DNA from: DASUZB01 sp036377075 | GTDB taxonomy: Bacteria; Actinomycetota; CALGFH01 | Length of the DNA: 47,473 bases | Direction of reading: 5' to 3' | NCBI GenBank assembly: GCA_036377075.1 | Contig: DASUZB010000242.1 | Location: 1 to 47,473 of the forward strand | Shown here: piece after piece, positions 23,124 through 30,706 of the stretch | Layout: every line of letters starts with the position of its first letter | How positions within the stretch are numbered: position 1 is the stretch's first letter | Notes under the pieces: generated by a model | The model's database searches: none | What the model was told of the DNA's origin: nothing | Seen by the model: the letters and a program-made list of their open reading frames with translations, nothing else | Program-made: the position numbers and the translations under genes

Positions 23124-24614
23124 CTACAGCCAGCTCGTCATGCGCTTCTTCGACAGCGCCTTCCACGCCTTGGGCCAGCGCGCGCGGTCGCGGGCGGCGG
23201 CCGCCTGCTGCAGGGCGACCAGCTCGCCGGCGACCACGGCCTGGTCGCGGCGGGCATTGGTAGCCGTTCGGCGCAGCCAGGCCTCGGCGACCACCGCGTC
23301 GTGCTGGTCGCCGAGCACGTCCTGGAGGTCGGCCGCCGCCTTGGCCAGCCGCCTGGCCGGCTTGCCCATCACCGGCGCGATCGCCTCGACGGCGTAGCGC
23401 AGGCGCTTGGCGCGGATGCGGATCTTGTGCAGCGCCTCGTCGCTGGGCTCGTCGCCGGCGCGGCGCACCGCCTTGCGCAGCTTGGACCAGGCCGAGGCGG
23501 CCAGCGGGGGCAGCACCCCGGCGGCCGGGCGCGCGGCGTCGGCGAGCACCGCGGGGGCGACGGCGGCCGCCACCAGGTCGTCGAGCAGGGCGGCGTAGCG
23601 GTCCTCCCCCATCGCCTCGATCAGCCGCTCCCGGGCGTGGTCACGCTCGCCCTCGAGGCTGGCGAGCAGCCGGCGGCCAGGGGCCTGGTCCGCCTCCGGC
23701 AGGGTCGCCAACCCCCGCTCCAGCCCGGCGAGCAGCACGTCGGCGTCGCGCACCCCGCCGAGGTCGGCGGCGATCCACTTGAGCTCGTCCCGCAGCCGCG
23801 CGGTCCACTCCGGCTCGAGCACGCTCTTGAAGGTCCGCAGGGTCGAGCGGATCCGGCGGCAGGCGACCCGCGCCTGGTGCACCGCCTCCGGGTCCTCGCC
23901 GATGCGCACCCCCGCCTCGTGGCGGAAGAGCCGCAGCACCGAGGCGGTCAGGTCGTGGCGCAGCAGGTCCTCGACGGACGGCCGGGCGGGCAGCTCTCCC
24001 AGGTCCAGCTCGGGCGGCCCCACCTCGCGGTCGCCCAGGGCGCGCCGGTACTTGGAGGCGCCGTCCGCGTCCCGCGCGCCTGCCGCCCGGAGGCTCGCCA
24101 GCACCCGGTCGAGGGTGTCGGGCAGGGCGTGGTCGGTCAGCTCGACCTCCAGCTCGCGGAAGCGGCCGGCCACCCGGCGCCCGTCGGCGGCGATCACGCG
24201 CACCTCGTCGTCGACCACCTCGGCGAGCTCCTCGCCGGCCGCGTTGCGCAGGGCGACCGGGCGGCGCACGGCCCTCAGGCGGGCGACCGGCGCCAGCTTG
24301 GCGCCGCGGACGAACGCGCGGACCAGGTCGGCGGCCTCCTGCGGGACCTTGCGGGGCGTGCCGGGGAAGGTGTGCTCCTGGCGCACCACCATCGGGCCGA
24401 CCTGCTCGGAGGGCAGCTTCACCGTCCAGCCCTCGTCGTCCCGGTAGCGCAGGCTCACGTGCCAGCGGGCCAGCCGCAGGTCGGGGGTGTCCCAGTAGGT
24501 CGTCGTGTAGCGCCGCACCGGCTGGGGCTCCGCCAGGAACCCCGCCTCGCCGCCGTTCAGGTCCGGAAGCTGGAACTCGTCCGGGGCCGCCAGCTTCGCC
24601 TCGCGTTCCTCCAT
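23124..24614 (-). CDS. CYTH and CHAD domain-containing protein
   Basis: A 496-residue cytoplasmic protein. The N-terminal CYTH domain (about 1-200) begins with EREAKLAAP, the E-x-E-x-K tunnel motif in shortened form, and contains YWDTPDLRLAR and LRYRDDEGWTVKLP; such domains hydrolyse triphosphates or polyphosphate. The C-terminal CHAD domain (about 215-495) carries paired helical repeats with HQARVACRRIRSTLRTF and LHKIRIRAKRLRYAVEAI, histidines and basic residues that bind polyphosphate. The ATG at 24614 follows AGGAGG. It is convergent with the lipoprotein hydrolase and near the phosphate island, which fits a role in polyphosphate handling, though no regulatory link is visible. Confidence 0.94.
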   Translation of the reverse strand: MEEREAKLAAPDEFQLPDLNGGEAGFLAEPQPVRRYTTTYWDTPDLRLARWHVSLRYRDDEGWTVKLPSEQVGPMVVRQEHTFPGTPRKVPQEAADLVRAFVRGAKLAPVARLRAVRRPVALRNAAGEELAEVVDDEVRVIAADGRRVAGRFRELEVELTDHALPDTLDRVLASLRAAGARDADGASKYRRALGDREVGPPELDLGELPARPSVEDLLRHDLTASVLRLFRHEAGVRIGEDPEAVHQARVACRRIRSTLRTFKSVLEPEWTARLRDELKWIAADLGGVRDADVLLAGLERGLATLPEADQAPGRRLLASLEGERDHARERLIEAMGEDRYAALLDDLVAAAVAPAVLADAARPAAGVLPPLAASAWSKLRKAVRRAGDEPSDEALHKIRIRAKRLRYAVEAIAPVMGKPARRLAKAAADLQDVLGDQHDAVVAEAWLRRTATNARRDQAVVAGELVALQQAAAARDRARWPKAWKALSKKRMTSWL

Positions 24615-24716
24615 CGGGGAAGACCTCCTAGGTCGGAGCGTACCCCGCCCCGCGACCGGCGGCGACATCGCACGGGAGGTGTAACAGGCTATCGGAGCCG
24701 TCCGTGCCTGGGTTGT

Positions 24717-25928
24717 TCAGGCGCCGTACTTGGCCAGGCGCCCGGCGGCCGCGAGCAGCTGCGGCAGCAGGTGCCTGGCCTCGAAGCGGCCGAGCGAGCC
24801 CTGGCGGCACCACACCTCGTCGAAGCCGGGCAGCCCGTCGGCGGCGGCGGTGCCGCCCCACAGCAGCACCGGCACCGGGTGCCAGGAGTGGGCGGCCATC
24901 TGCGCCGGGGTGGAGTGGTCGCCGGTCACGGCGAGGACCTCGACGCCGGTGTCGAGGATCGCCGGGACAAGCGCGTCGACCTCCTCGATCGCGCCCACCT
25001 TACGCTCGAAGTCGCCATCCTCGCCCGCCGAGTCGGTCTTCTTGACGTGCATGAACACGAAGTCGTGGCCGGGCAGGAGCGCCGGCAGGGCGGCGACCTC
25101 CTCCGGCGCGGCGCCGTCGACCTTGTGGACCTCGAACCCGAGCAGCCGCGAGATCCCCAGGTACATCGGGTAGGCGGCGATCGCGAGCGCGCGCAGCTTG
25201 TAGCGCTCGGGGAACTGGGGCAGCTCGCGCTGGGTGTCGAAGCCCCGCAGCAGCAGGAAGTTGCCCCGCTCGCGGTCGGCCAGCAGGCTCCTCGCCTGCT
25301 CCAGGAAGCTGGCGACCAGCTCGGCGGTGCGCTTCGCCTCGGGCGCGCGGGCCTCGGGGTCGAGCGGGGGCACGCCCTCCCGCTGCGGATCGGTGTCGCC
25401 GAGCTCCGCGTCGAGCCCCTCGCCGCGCAGCACGAACAGCCCGCGGTGCTCCCGCTCCGGCTCGACGAAGAAGCTGGCGCCTTCGAGGTGCACCTGGGCG
25501 CTGAGCAGCTCGCAGATGCGGGCGGCCTCCTCGGTCGGCAGCCGGCCGGCGCGGCGGTCGGCAATGGTGCCGTCCGCGGCGAGCGTGCAGAAGTTGACGC
25601 GGGCGGCCACGTCGCCCGGCTGCAGGTGGAACCCGATGCCGGCGGCCGAGAGGGCGCCGCGCCCGATCTCGTAGGCGAGCGGGTCGTAGCCGAACAGGCC
25701 CAGGTGGCCGGCGCCCGAGCCGGGCGTGATGCCACGGGTGACCGGGTCGTGCAGGCCGAGCGAGCCCTCCCCGGCGAGCCGGTCGAGGTTCGGGGTGCGG
25801 GCCACGGTGAGCTCCGAGCCCCGCTGGCTGGTCCGGTACCCGCCCAGGCCGTCCATGACCAGCAGCATCGCCGTGCTGCCGCTGGGGCGGGCCATCTCGC
25901 TGACGATGGTCTCGGCGGTGAACGGCAT
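24717..25928 (-). CDS. apgM: 2,3-bisphosphoglycerate-independent phosphoglycerate mutase (archaeal-type)
   Basis: A 403-residue member of the alkaline-phosphatase superfamily that interconverts 3- and 2-phosphoglycerate in glycolysis. Motifs: LLVMDGLGGY (metal-binding Asp), TPNLDRLAGEG, the phosphorylated-serine region TPGSGAGHLGLFGYDP, FVFMHVKKTDSAGEDGD, and AVTGDHSTPAQMAAHSWHP (metal-binding Asp/His). This matches the short ApgM family rather than the longer GpmI. The ATG at 25928 has GGGAGG 6 nt upstream. It follows the YbjN gene by 17 nt on the same strand. In mycobacteria a phosphoglycerate mutase (of another family) also lies near YbjN, mshA and senX3-regX3. Confidence 0.93.
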   Translation of the reverse strand: MPFTAETIVSEMARPSGSTAMLLVMDGLGGYRTSQRGSELTVARTPNLDRLAGEGSLGLHDPVTRGITPGSGAGHLGLFGYDPLAYEIGRGALSAAGIGFHLQPGDVAARVNFCTLAADGTIADRRAGRLPTEEAARICELLSAQVHLEGASFFVEPEREHRGLFVLRGEGLDAELGDTDPQREGVPPLDPEARAPEAKRTAELVASFLEQARSLLADRERGNFLLLRGFDTQRELPQFPERYKLRALAIAAYPMYLGISRLLGFEVHKVDGAAPEEVAALPALLPGHDFVFMHVKKTDSAGEDGDFERKVGAIEEVDALVPAILDTGVEVLAVTGDHSTPAQMAAHSWHPVPVLLWGGTAAADGLPGFDEVWCRQGSLGRFEARHLLPQLLAAAGRLAKYGA

Positions 25929-25945
25929 GACGGGCCTCCCTTTGT

Positions 25946-26479
25946 TCAAACGCTCTGGCCGCCCTCGGCGGCCAGGCGGGCACGCCAGGCGCGCTCGGCG
26001 GCGATGCTCGACGCGAAGCCGGTCTCGACCGAGGGCAGGTAGGCGCCGTCGGCCAGCTCCAGCAGGCTGCCGAGCACGCGGTCGACCTCGTCGGGCGTGA
26101 CCGCGCGGAGTGGGACCTGCCCGACCAGGAACAGGTCGCCGTGCTCGTCGAGGGTGAAGCGGAGCACGTAGCTCGACGCCTGGCGCAGAAGCAGGTCGTG
26201 GTAGAGGCGGCCGTGCTGCTCCTCCGGGGCGCGCATGAAGAACGACTCCACCCGCATGGTGCGGTCGCCGACCACCAGGTGCACGCCGATGCCGAGCTTC
26301 CGCTCGCCGGCCAGGCGCACGAACCAGCGCCCGTCGCCGAGCTCCTCCACCGCCACGCCGGCGTCCGCCAGGAAGCTCGCCACCGCCTCGCGCGCCGCCG
26401 CCTGCACCGCCTCCGGCTCGGGACGGCCGGGCGGTGGCGTCGCCACGGCGCCGGCCGTCCCGTCGTGCCCTGTCGTCAT
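25946..26479 (-). CDS. YbjN domain-containing protein
   Basis: A 177-residue protein of the YbjN / type III secretion chaperone-like fold. Typical phrases: WFVRLAGERKLGIGVHLVVGDRTMRVESFFMR, here noted in part only by VESFFMRAPEEQ, LLRQASSYVLRFTLDEHGD and GQVPLRAVTPDEVDRVLG. Actinobacterial members commonly sit beside mshA and phosphoglycerate mutase and their role is unknown; a peptide-binding chaperone function is inferred from the fold. The ATG at 26479 follows GGAGGT at 7 nt and is preferred over a GTG three codons earlier. It shares a 285-nt divergent region with the ABC exporter. Confidence 0.85.
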   Translation of the reverse strand: MTTGHDGTAGAVATPPPGRPEPEAVQAAAREAVASFLADAGVAVEELGDGRWFVRLAGERKLGIGVHLVVGDRTMRVESFFMRAPEEQHGRLYHDLLLRQASSYVLRFTLDEHGDLFLVGQVPLRAVTPDEVDRVLGSLLELADGAYLPSVETGFASSIAAERAWRARLAAEGGQSV

Positions 26480-26725
26480 CGCCGTCACCTCCGTCCGCGC
26501 CAGTCGGCAAGTCCAAGCCTACCCGGCGCCCGGCCACGGAAGGCGACGGGCCGCGCCGAACTCGGCAACGCGCGGTAGCCTGCACCGGAGCAAGAAGGTG
26601 GGCCGCCGCGCCGGTTCGCCGTCAGGGAGGTGGGCCGGAGCCGCGCGCTGGCTGGACTTCAGGAGCGACGAAGGAGCCCTGGCGACGACGGAGCGACAGG
26701 GGAAGCCAGCGCACGAAGCGGCGCA

Positions 26726-26758
26726 GGCCCACCAACCGTTTGAACAAGGGAGGTGGGC
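26726..26758 (+). promoter_or_regulatory. Conserved leader box with GCCCACC/GGTGGGC complement
   Basis: The stretch CCCACCAACCGTTTGAACA, followed by AGGGAGGTGGGC, can fold by pairing GCCCACC with GGTGGGC, which would bury the ribosome binding site of the ABC ATPase. A nearly identical box precedes the asparaginase gene at 33763-33783, and CGTTTGAACAAAGGGAGG precedes apgM. Confidence 0.4.
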
Positions 26759-26764
26759 AGGGTA

Positions 26765-27727
26765 GTGGCTGCCGCCATCAGCGTGACGGGCCTGCGCAAG
26801 CGCTACGGCGAGCTGGAGGCCGTCAAGGGCGTCGACTTCGAGGTGGCCGAGGGGGAGTGCTTCGCGCTGCTCGGCCCGAACGGGGCCGGCAAGACGACCA
26901 CCGTCGAGATCCTCGAGGGCTACCGCACGAGGACGGCGGGCGAGGTCGAGGTGCTCGGCTTCGACCCGGAGACCGGCGGCCGCGACTTCCGCGAGCGCAT
27001 CGGCGTCGTGCTGCAGTCCTGCGGGATCCACCGGGACCTCACGGTGGAAGAGGTGATCTCGCTGTTCGGGGGCTACTACCCGCACCCGCTGCCGGCCGGC
27101 GAGGTGATCGAGCTGGTCGGGCTCGAGGAGAAGCGCGGCGCCAGGACCAAGACGCTCTCCGGCGGGCAGCACCGACGCCTCGACCTCGCGCTCGGCATCG
27201 TGGGCGACCCCGACCTGGTCTTCCTCGACGAGCCGACCACCGGGTTCGACCCGTCCGCCCGGCGGCGCGCCTGGGAGCTGGTGGCCAGCCTGCGCTCGCT
27301 CGGCAAGACGATCCTGCTCACCACCCACTACATGGACGAGGCGCAGCAGCTCGCCGACCGGGTTGCGGTGCTGGCCGACGGTGCCGTGGTCGCCAGCGGC
27401 GACCCCGGGTCGATCGGCGGCCGCGACCTCGGCGAGGCCCGGGTCAGCTTCCGCCTGCCCGCCGGCTCGGCAGCGGCCGACCTGCCCGGCGAGCTGCCAG
27501 GCGCGGTGGAGGTGCGCGACGGCCACGTCTCGCTGCGCACCACGACCCCGACCACGGCGTTGCACGCCCTCACCAGCTGGGCACTGGCCCGCGGCCAGGA
27601 GCTCGAGGCCCTGGCGGTCACCCGGCCCAGCTTGGAGGACGTCTACCTGCGCCTCACCAGCCCCGACGAGGACGCCGTCCGAGCCGGCAACGGCGGTCGC
27701 CGGATGGCCGGAGCCGATCGTGGCTGA
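26765..27727 (+). CDS. ABC transporter ATPase (DrrA/ABC-2 type)
   Basis: A 320-residue nucleotide-binding subunit. Walker A is GPNGAGKTTTVEIL, the Q-loop is VVLQSCG, the signature is LSGGQHRRLDLALG (His where Arg is usual), Walker B is LVFLDEPTTGFDP and the switch is LLTTHYMDEAQ. A C-terminal DUF4162-like region (about 215-310) ends in PSLEDVYLRLT, usual for DrrA-type proteins. The GTG at 26765 is chosen; a GTG at 26753 lies too close to GGGAG. The stop overlaps the permease start by 8 nt. The pair should export a small molecule or lipid; drug efflux is one option. Confidence 0.94.
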   Translation: MAAAISVTGLRKRYGELEAVKGVDFEVAEGECFALLGPNGAGKTTTVEILEGYRTRTAGEVEVLGFDPETGGRDFRERIGVVLQSCGIHRDLTVEEVISLFGGYYPHPLPAGEVIELVGLEEKRGARTKTLSGGQHRRLDLALGIVGDPDLVFLDEPTTGFDPSARRRAWELVASLRSLGKTILLTTHYMDEAQQLADRVAVLADGAVVASGDPGSIGGRDLGEARVSFRLPAGSAAADLPGELPGAVEVRDGHVSLRTTTPTTALHALTSWALARGQELEALAVTRPSLEDVYLRLTSPDEDAVRAGNGGRRMAGADRG

Positions 27728-28568
27728 GCGCGCCGGGGGTCGCCGGCCCGCGACCGTCACCCTGGTGCTCCGCCAGATCCGCCACCAGAACAAGCTGTTC
27801 TGGCGCAACCCGCCATCGGCCTTCTTCGGCGTGCTCTTCCCGCTCGTCTTCCTGCTGCTGTTCAACCTGCTGCAGGGGAGCAACCACCTGGCCGCCCGCG
27901 GCGGCATCCGCTTCGCCCAGTTCCTGACCCCGGGCATCCTCGCCTTCGCGGTGATCTCGGCCTGCTACACCAACCTGGCCACCAGCGTCCCCATCAACCG
28001 CGACGAGGGCATCCTCAAGCGCGTGCGCGGCACGCCGCTGCCGCCCTGGATCTACCTGGCCGGGCGGGTCGGGTCGGCGGCCTGGGTGGCGCTGCTCTCG
28101 GCACTGCTGCTGTTCGCCACCGGCGTGCTGCTGTTCGGCGTGCAGGTGGTCTGGCGCCTGCTGCCGGCATCGCTGCTCACGCTCCTGGTCGGCGCCGCCT
28201 GCTTCTGCGCCTGCGGGCTGGCCGTCGCCGCGCTCACCCCCAACGGCGAGGCCGCTCCCGCCGTCGCCAACCTCACCATCCTGCCCGTGCTGTTCATCTC
28301 CGACGTGTTCTACCCGCTCGACCACGAGCCCCTGTGGCTGAAGGCGATCACCGCGGCGTTCCCCGTGAAACCCTTCGCGCTCTCCATCGAGGCCGACTTC
28401 AGCCCGCTGACCAAGGGCAGCGGCCTGTTCTGGGGCCACCTCGCCGTGCTCGCCGTCTGGGGAGTCGCCGCCAGCCTGCTGGCGCTGCGCCGCTTCCGCT
28501 GGGAACCCACCGAGGCCACCGCGGCGGGCGCCCGCCGGCGGCGTCAGCGCTACGCCAGCGGGCCGTGA
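27720..28568 (+). CDS. ABC-2 type transporter permease
   Basis: A 282-residue membrane subunit with six predicted helices. The N-terminal LVLRQIRHQNKLFWRNPPS leads into helix 1 (FFGVLFPLVFLLLFN), then FLTPGILAFAVISACYTNLA and RDEGILKRVRGTPLPP, the classic ABC-2 signature. Late helices include LTILPVLFISDVFYPL. The GTG at 27720 overlaps the ATPase gene by 8 nt. The basic C-terminal tail (ARRRRQRYASGP) is cytosolic. It forms the channel powered by the preceding ATPase. Confidence 0.93.
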   Translation: MAERAGGRRPATVTLVLRQIRHQNKLFWRNPPSAFFGVLFPLVFLLLFNLLQGSNHLAARGGIRFAQFLTPGILAFAVISACYTNLATSVPINRDEGILKRVRGTPLPPWIYLAGRVGSAAWVALLSALLLFATGVLLFGVQVVWRLLPASLLTLLVGAACFCACGLAVAALTPNGEAAPAVANLTILPVLFISDVFYPLDHEPLWLKAITAAFPVKPFALSIEADFSPLTKGSGLFWGHLAVLAVWGVAASLLALRRFRWEPTEATAAGARRRRQRYASGP

Positions 28569-28719
28569 TCCCGCTGCGATGATCCCGGCAGTGGTCGTGG
28601 CAAGGCCTCGCTCGTGACGCGACTCAGCCGGCTGCGTGCCTGTTACGCCCGGATCTCGCTCACCGACGACGCCACCGCCCTGCTCGCGGTCGACGCCAGC
28701 GGCCTGCAGCGCCAAGCGC

Positions 28720-28749
28720 TTGACATGTGACCATATGGTCACCTATCTT
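28720..28749 (+). promoter_or_regulatory. ArsR-family promoter with embedded operator
   Basis: A consensus -35 TTGACA (28720-28725) and -10 TATCTT (28744-28749) are separated by 18 nt. The spacer holds a perfect 16-bp palindrome, GTGACCATATGGTCAC (28727-28742), ideally placed for repression. Transcription would begin about 7 nt after the -10, at the GTG start codon of the ArsR gene, implying a leaderless message. Confidence 0.8.
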
Positions 28750-28755
28750 CGTGGG

Positions 28756-29076
28756 GTGGACGACGACCGTGTCTTCAAGGCACTTGCCGACCCGACCCGC
28801 AGGCACCTGCTCGACCGACTGTTCCAGCGTGACGGCCGCACGCTCACCGAACTCGAGTCCGAGCTGGAGATGTCGCGCTTCGGGGTGATGAAGCACCTGC
28901 GGGTGCTCGAGGAGGCCGGTCTGGTCGTCACGCGCCGGTCGGGCCGCGAGAAGCTCCACTTCCTCAACCCGGTCCCGATCCGGCTGATCCACGACCGCTG
29001 GATCGACAAGTACACCGAGCAGCGCGCCTCCGCGCTCGCGGAGCTCAAGGCCCAGCTGGAAGAGGAGGAGGCATGA
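28756..29076 (+). CDS. ArsR-family transcriptional regulator
   Basis: A 106-residue winged-helix repressor. VFKALADPTRRHLLDRLF opens the domain, TELESELEMSRFGVMKHL is the helix-turn-helix, and EEAGLVVTRRSGREKLHFLNP is the wing. No metal-binding cysteines are present, so it belongs to the metal-independent group that commonly precedes SRPBCC/AHSA1 genes. I chose GTG 28756 because the promoter places transcription start there; an ATG at 28735 would lie inside the promoter. It ends in the ATGA overlap with the SRPBCC gene. It probably represses its own operon via the palindrome. Confidence 0.92.
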   Translation: MDDDRVFKALADPTRRHLLDRLFQRDGRTLTELESELEMSRFGVMKHLRVLEEAGLVVTRRSGREKLHFLNPVPIRLIHDRWIDKYTEQRASALAELKAQLEEEEA

Positions 29077-29522
29077 CCATCACGGCGACGCAGACGACCC
29101 AGGTGTACCAGGTGTTCATCAAGGCCACGCCGGAGGCGATCTGGGACGCGATCACCAAGCCCGAGTTCACCGAGCGCTACTTCTACGGCGCCCGCATCCA
29201 CAACTCCGCCGAGCGGCACCGATCGCTGGGGCCGGACGGCAGCGTCTGGGGCGACTCGCCCACCTTGGAGTTCGACCCGCCGCGGCGGTTGGTGCACGGC
29301 TGGCGCTCCCTCTACGACCCCGAGCTGGCGGACGAGGAGCCGAGCCGGGTGAGCTGGGAGATCGAGCCGCAGGAGGGCGGCTTCTGCAAGCTGACGGTGA
29401 CCCACGACCAGCTCGAGGGCGCGCCGAAGACGGCCGCGAGCGTCTCGGGCGACGGCTGGACGATGGTGCTCAGTGGCCTGAAGACGCTGCTCGAGACGGG
29501 CGAGCCGCTGGCGTCGAGCTGA
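29073..29522 (+). CDS. SRPBCC (AHSA1-like) domain protein
   Basis: A 149-residue START-like/AHSA1 fold protein: VFIKATPEAIWDAITKPEF at the start, FDPPRRLVHGWR in the middle and VSGDGWTMVLSGLKTLLETG as the C-terminal helix. These proteins bind hydrophobic ligands; many are cotranscribed with an ArsR regulator as here (4-nt ATGA overlap). The ligand is unknown. A strong hairpin follows the gene. Confidence 0.92.
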   Translation: MTITATQTTQVYQVFIKATPEAIWDAITKPEFTERYFYGARIHNSAERHRSLGPDGSVWGDSPTLEFDPPRRLVHGWRSLYDPELADEEPSRVSWEIEPQEGGFCKLTVTHDQLEGAPKTAASVSGDGWTMVLSGLKTLLETGEPLASS

Positions 29523-29530
29523 CCACGGTG

Positions 29531-29565
29531 GGCCGCGGAGCGGACCGAGCGCCCGCTCCGCGGCC
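29531..29565 (+). terminator. 13-bp perfect hairpin after the ArsR-SRPBCC pair
   Basis: GGCCGCGGAGCGG (29531-29543) pairs exactly with CCGCTCCGCGGCC (29553-29565) around a 9-nt loop. It lies 9 nt after the SRPBCC stop and 19 nt before the YciI gene. It may be a terminator or an attenuator between the genes; no T-tract is seen. Confidence 0.6.
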
Positions 29566-29583
29566 GACCGGGAAGGGCGAGGA

Positions 29584-29928
29584 GTGGACTTCGACCGCTA
29601 CACGATCGTGCTGCTGATCCTGCGTCCCGACGCGCCCCAGTTCGACGAGCAGGAGGCCACCAGGCTGCAGGACGCCCACCTGAGCCACCTCGCCGACCTG
29701 CACGAGGCCGGCTACCTGCTGGCGGCCGGGCCGCTGTCCGACGAGGTCGACCGGGGGCTGATGATCCTCGACGTCGAGCCGGAGCGGGCCGCCGAGCTCG
29801 AGGAGCGGGACCCATGGGTCCGCGCCGGGCGGTTCTCCTTCAAGGCCGTTCCCTGGATGCTCCCGAGTGGCCTCATGGCCTTCTCACCAGGCCGCATGCC
29901 CCGTTCGGTCGCGGAGGTGAAGGGCTGA
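29584..29928 (+). CDS. YciI-family protein
   Basis: A 114-residue protein with the dimeric alpha+beta barrel of the YCII family: YTIVLLILRPDAPQF, the His-containing helix DAHLSHLADLHEAG, and LLAAGPLSDEVD. The RAGRFSFKAVPWM end corresponds to the usual C-terminal strand. A muconolactone-isomerase-like fold is known, but the function is open. The GTG at 29584 follows GAGGA. It is on the same strand as the ArsR cluster but separated by a hairpin. Confidence 0.85.
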   Translation: MDFDRYTIVLLILRPDAPQFDEQEATRLQDAHLSHLADLHEAGYLLAAGPLSDEVDRGLMILDVEPERAAELEERDPWVRAGRFSFKAVPWMLPSGLMAFSPGRMPRSVAEVKG

Positions 29929-29933
29929 CCTCC

Positions 29934-30623
29934 TCAGCGGCCGCGGACGTCGAGGGTGTGGAACGCCTCGGCGAGGCCCAGGCCGAAGCCGGCGCCGATC
30001 GCCGCGTTCCAGGTGCGGATGCGGCGCTCGGTCTCGGCGGGGTCGCCGACCTGGCTGGCGTGGGCGCGGACGGCGGCGAGCTTGGCGTCCATGACCTGCT
30101 CGATCTCGACCACCTCGTCGGGAGCGTCGGTGCCGAACAGCAGCACGGTGTGCGGCCGGTGCGCGGGCAGGCCCTCGGCGGCCAGCTCGGGCGCGTACAA
30201 CGGCTCGCGGGCGGTCACCACGCCGTCCACGGTGAGCAGCCCGGCGGCCCGGTGGTCGGGGTGCAGCAGCCAGCGCCGCCAGGGGTCGTGCCCGAGCACG
30301 ACGTCGGGGCGGACGGTGCGCACCAGCCGGGCGACCGCCAGGCGCAGCGGCATGGTCACCTGCAGCTCGCCGTCGACGCCGCCGAGCAGGTGCACGGCGG
30401 CCGCGCCGAGCGCCGCGGCGGCCGCCTCGGTCTCGGCCATGCGCACCCGGGCGACCTGGGCGGGGTCGGCGGTCGGGTCGTGCGAGCCCTTCTCGCCGGC
30501 GGTGAAGTAGCCGAGCTCGACGTGGACGCCCTCCCGCGCCCACCGCGCCAGCGTCCCGCCAGCCTGGAACTCCACGTCGTCCGGGTGGGCGCCGATGGCG
30601 AGCGCCCGCGCCACGCTCAGCAC
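29934..30623 (-). CDS. PIG-L family deacetylase (possible MshB-like)
   Basis: A 229-residue zinc-dependent deacetylase. The metal/catalytic motif AIGAHPDDVEF lies at about residues 9-19 and the second metal ligand in LLHPDHRAAG. Relatives deacetylate GlcNAc-inositol (MshB) or GlcNAc-malate (BshB). Its position 83 nt after mshA on the same strand suggests a role in mycothiol synthesis, but MshB proteins are usually nearer 290-300 residues and can lie elsewhere, so the assignment is tentative. GTG 30623 lacks a clear ribosome binding site; GTG 30614 is an alternative. A 20-bp palindrome lies just upstream. Confidence 0.87.
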   Translation of the reverse strand: MLSVARALAIGAHPDDVEFQAGGTLARWAREGVHVELGYFTAGEKGSHDPTADPAQVARVRMAETEAAAAALGAAAVHLLGGVDGELQVTMPLRLAVARLVRTVRPDVVLGHDPWRRWLLHPDHRAAGLLTVDGVVTAREPLYAPELAAEGLPAHRPHTVLLFGTDAPDEVVEIEQVMDAKLAAVRAHASQVGDPAETERRIRTWNAAIGAGFGLGLAEAFHTLDVRGR

Positions 30624-30629
30624 GGGGCA

Positions 30630-30649
30630 GGGCTCGCGCGCGCGAGCCC
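30630..30649. repeat. Perfect 20-bp GC palindrome between mshA and PIG-L genes
   Basis: GGGCTCGCGC followed by GCGCGAGCCC forms an exact palindrome immediately upstream of the PIG-L start. It shares GGCTGGGGCTCGCGCGC with the intergenic region at 40892-40908. It could attenuate or terminate between mshA and the deacetylase gene, or be a REP-like element. Confidence 0.5.
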
Positions 30650-30706
30650 CAGCCGAGCACCCGCCTCAGCGGCGCCGCGGGACGCCAGGCGCGGCCGCGC
30701 CACCGG

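Noticed and set aside
23301..26042. 913-residue plus-strand frame opposite CYTH-CHAD and apgM
   Set aside because: Composition (His/Gly/Ala/Arg/Val repeats) is that of an antisense shadow in GC-rich DNA; the opposite strand has well-defined proteins.
24717..26585. Single 622-residue protein joining YbjN-region residues to phosphoglycerate mutase
   Set aside because: The frame stays open by chance through the upstream YbjN gene; the mutase start at 25928 has a strong ribosome binding site and matches the family N-terminus.
26638..26715. Structured RNA suggested by CGCTGGCT/AGCCAGCG pairing upstream of the ABC ATPase
   Set aside because: An 8-bp pairing over about 55 nt in GC-rich DNA is not strong enough without conservation data.
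28614..28730. Small frame (38 residues) before the ArsR promoter
   Set aside because: It has no ribosome binding site, no family match and ends inside the promoter; treated as chance or a very old fragment.
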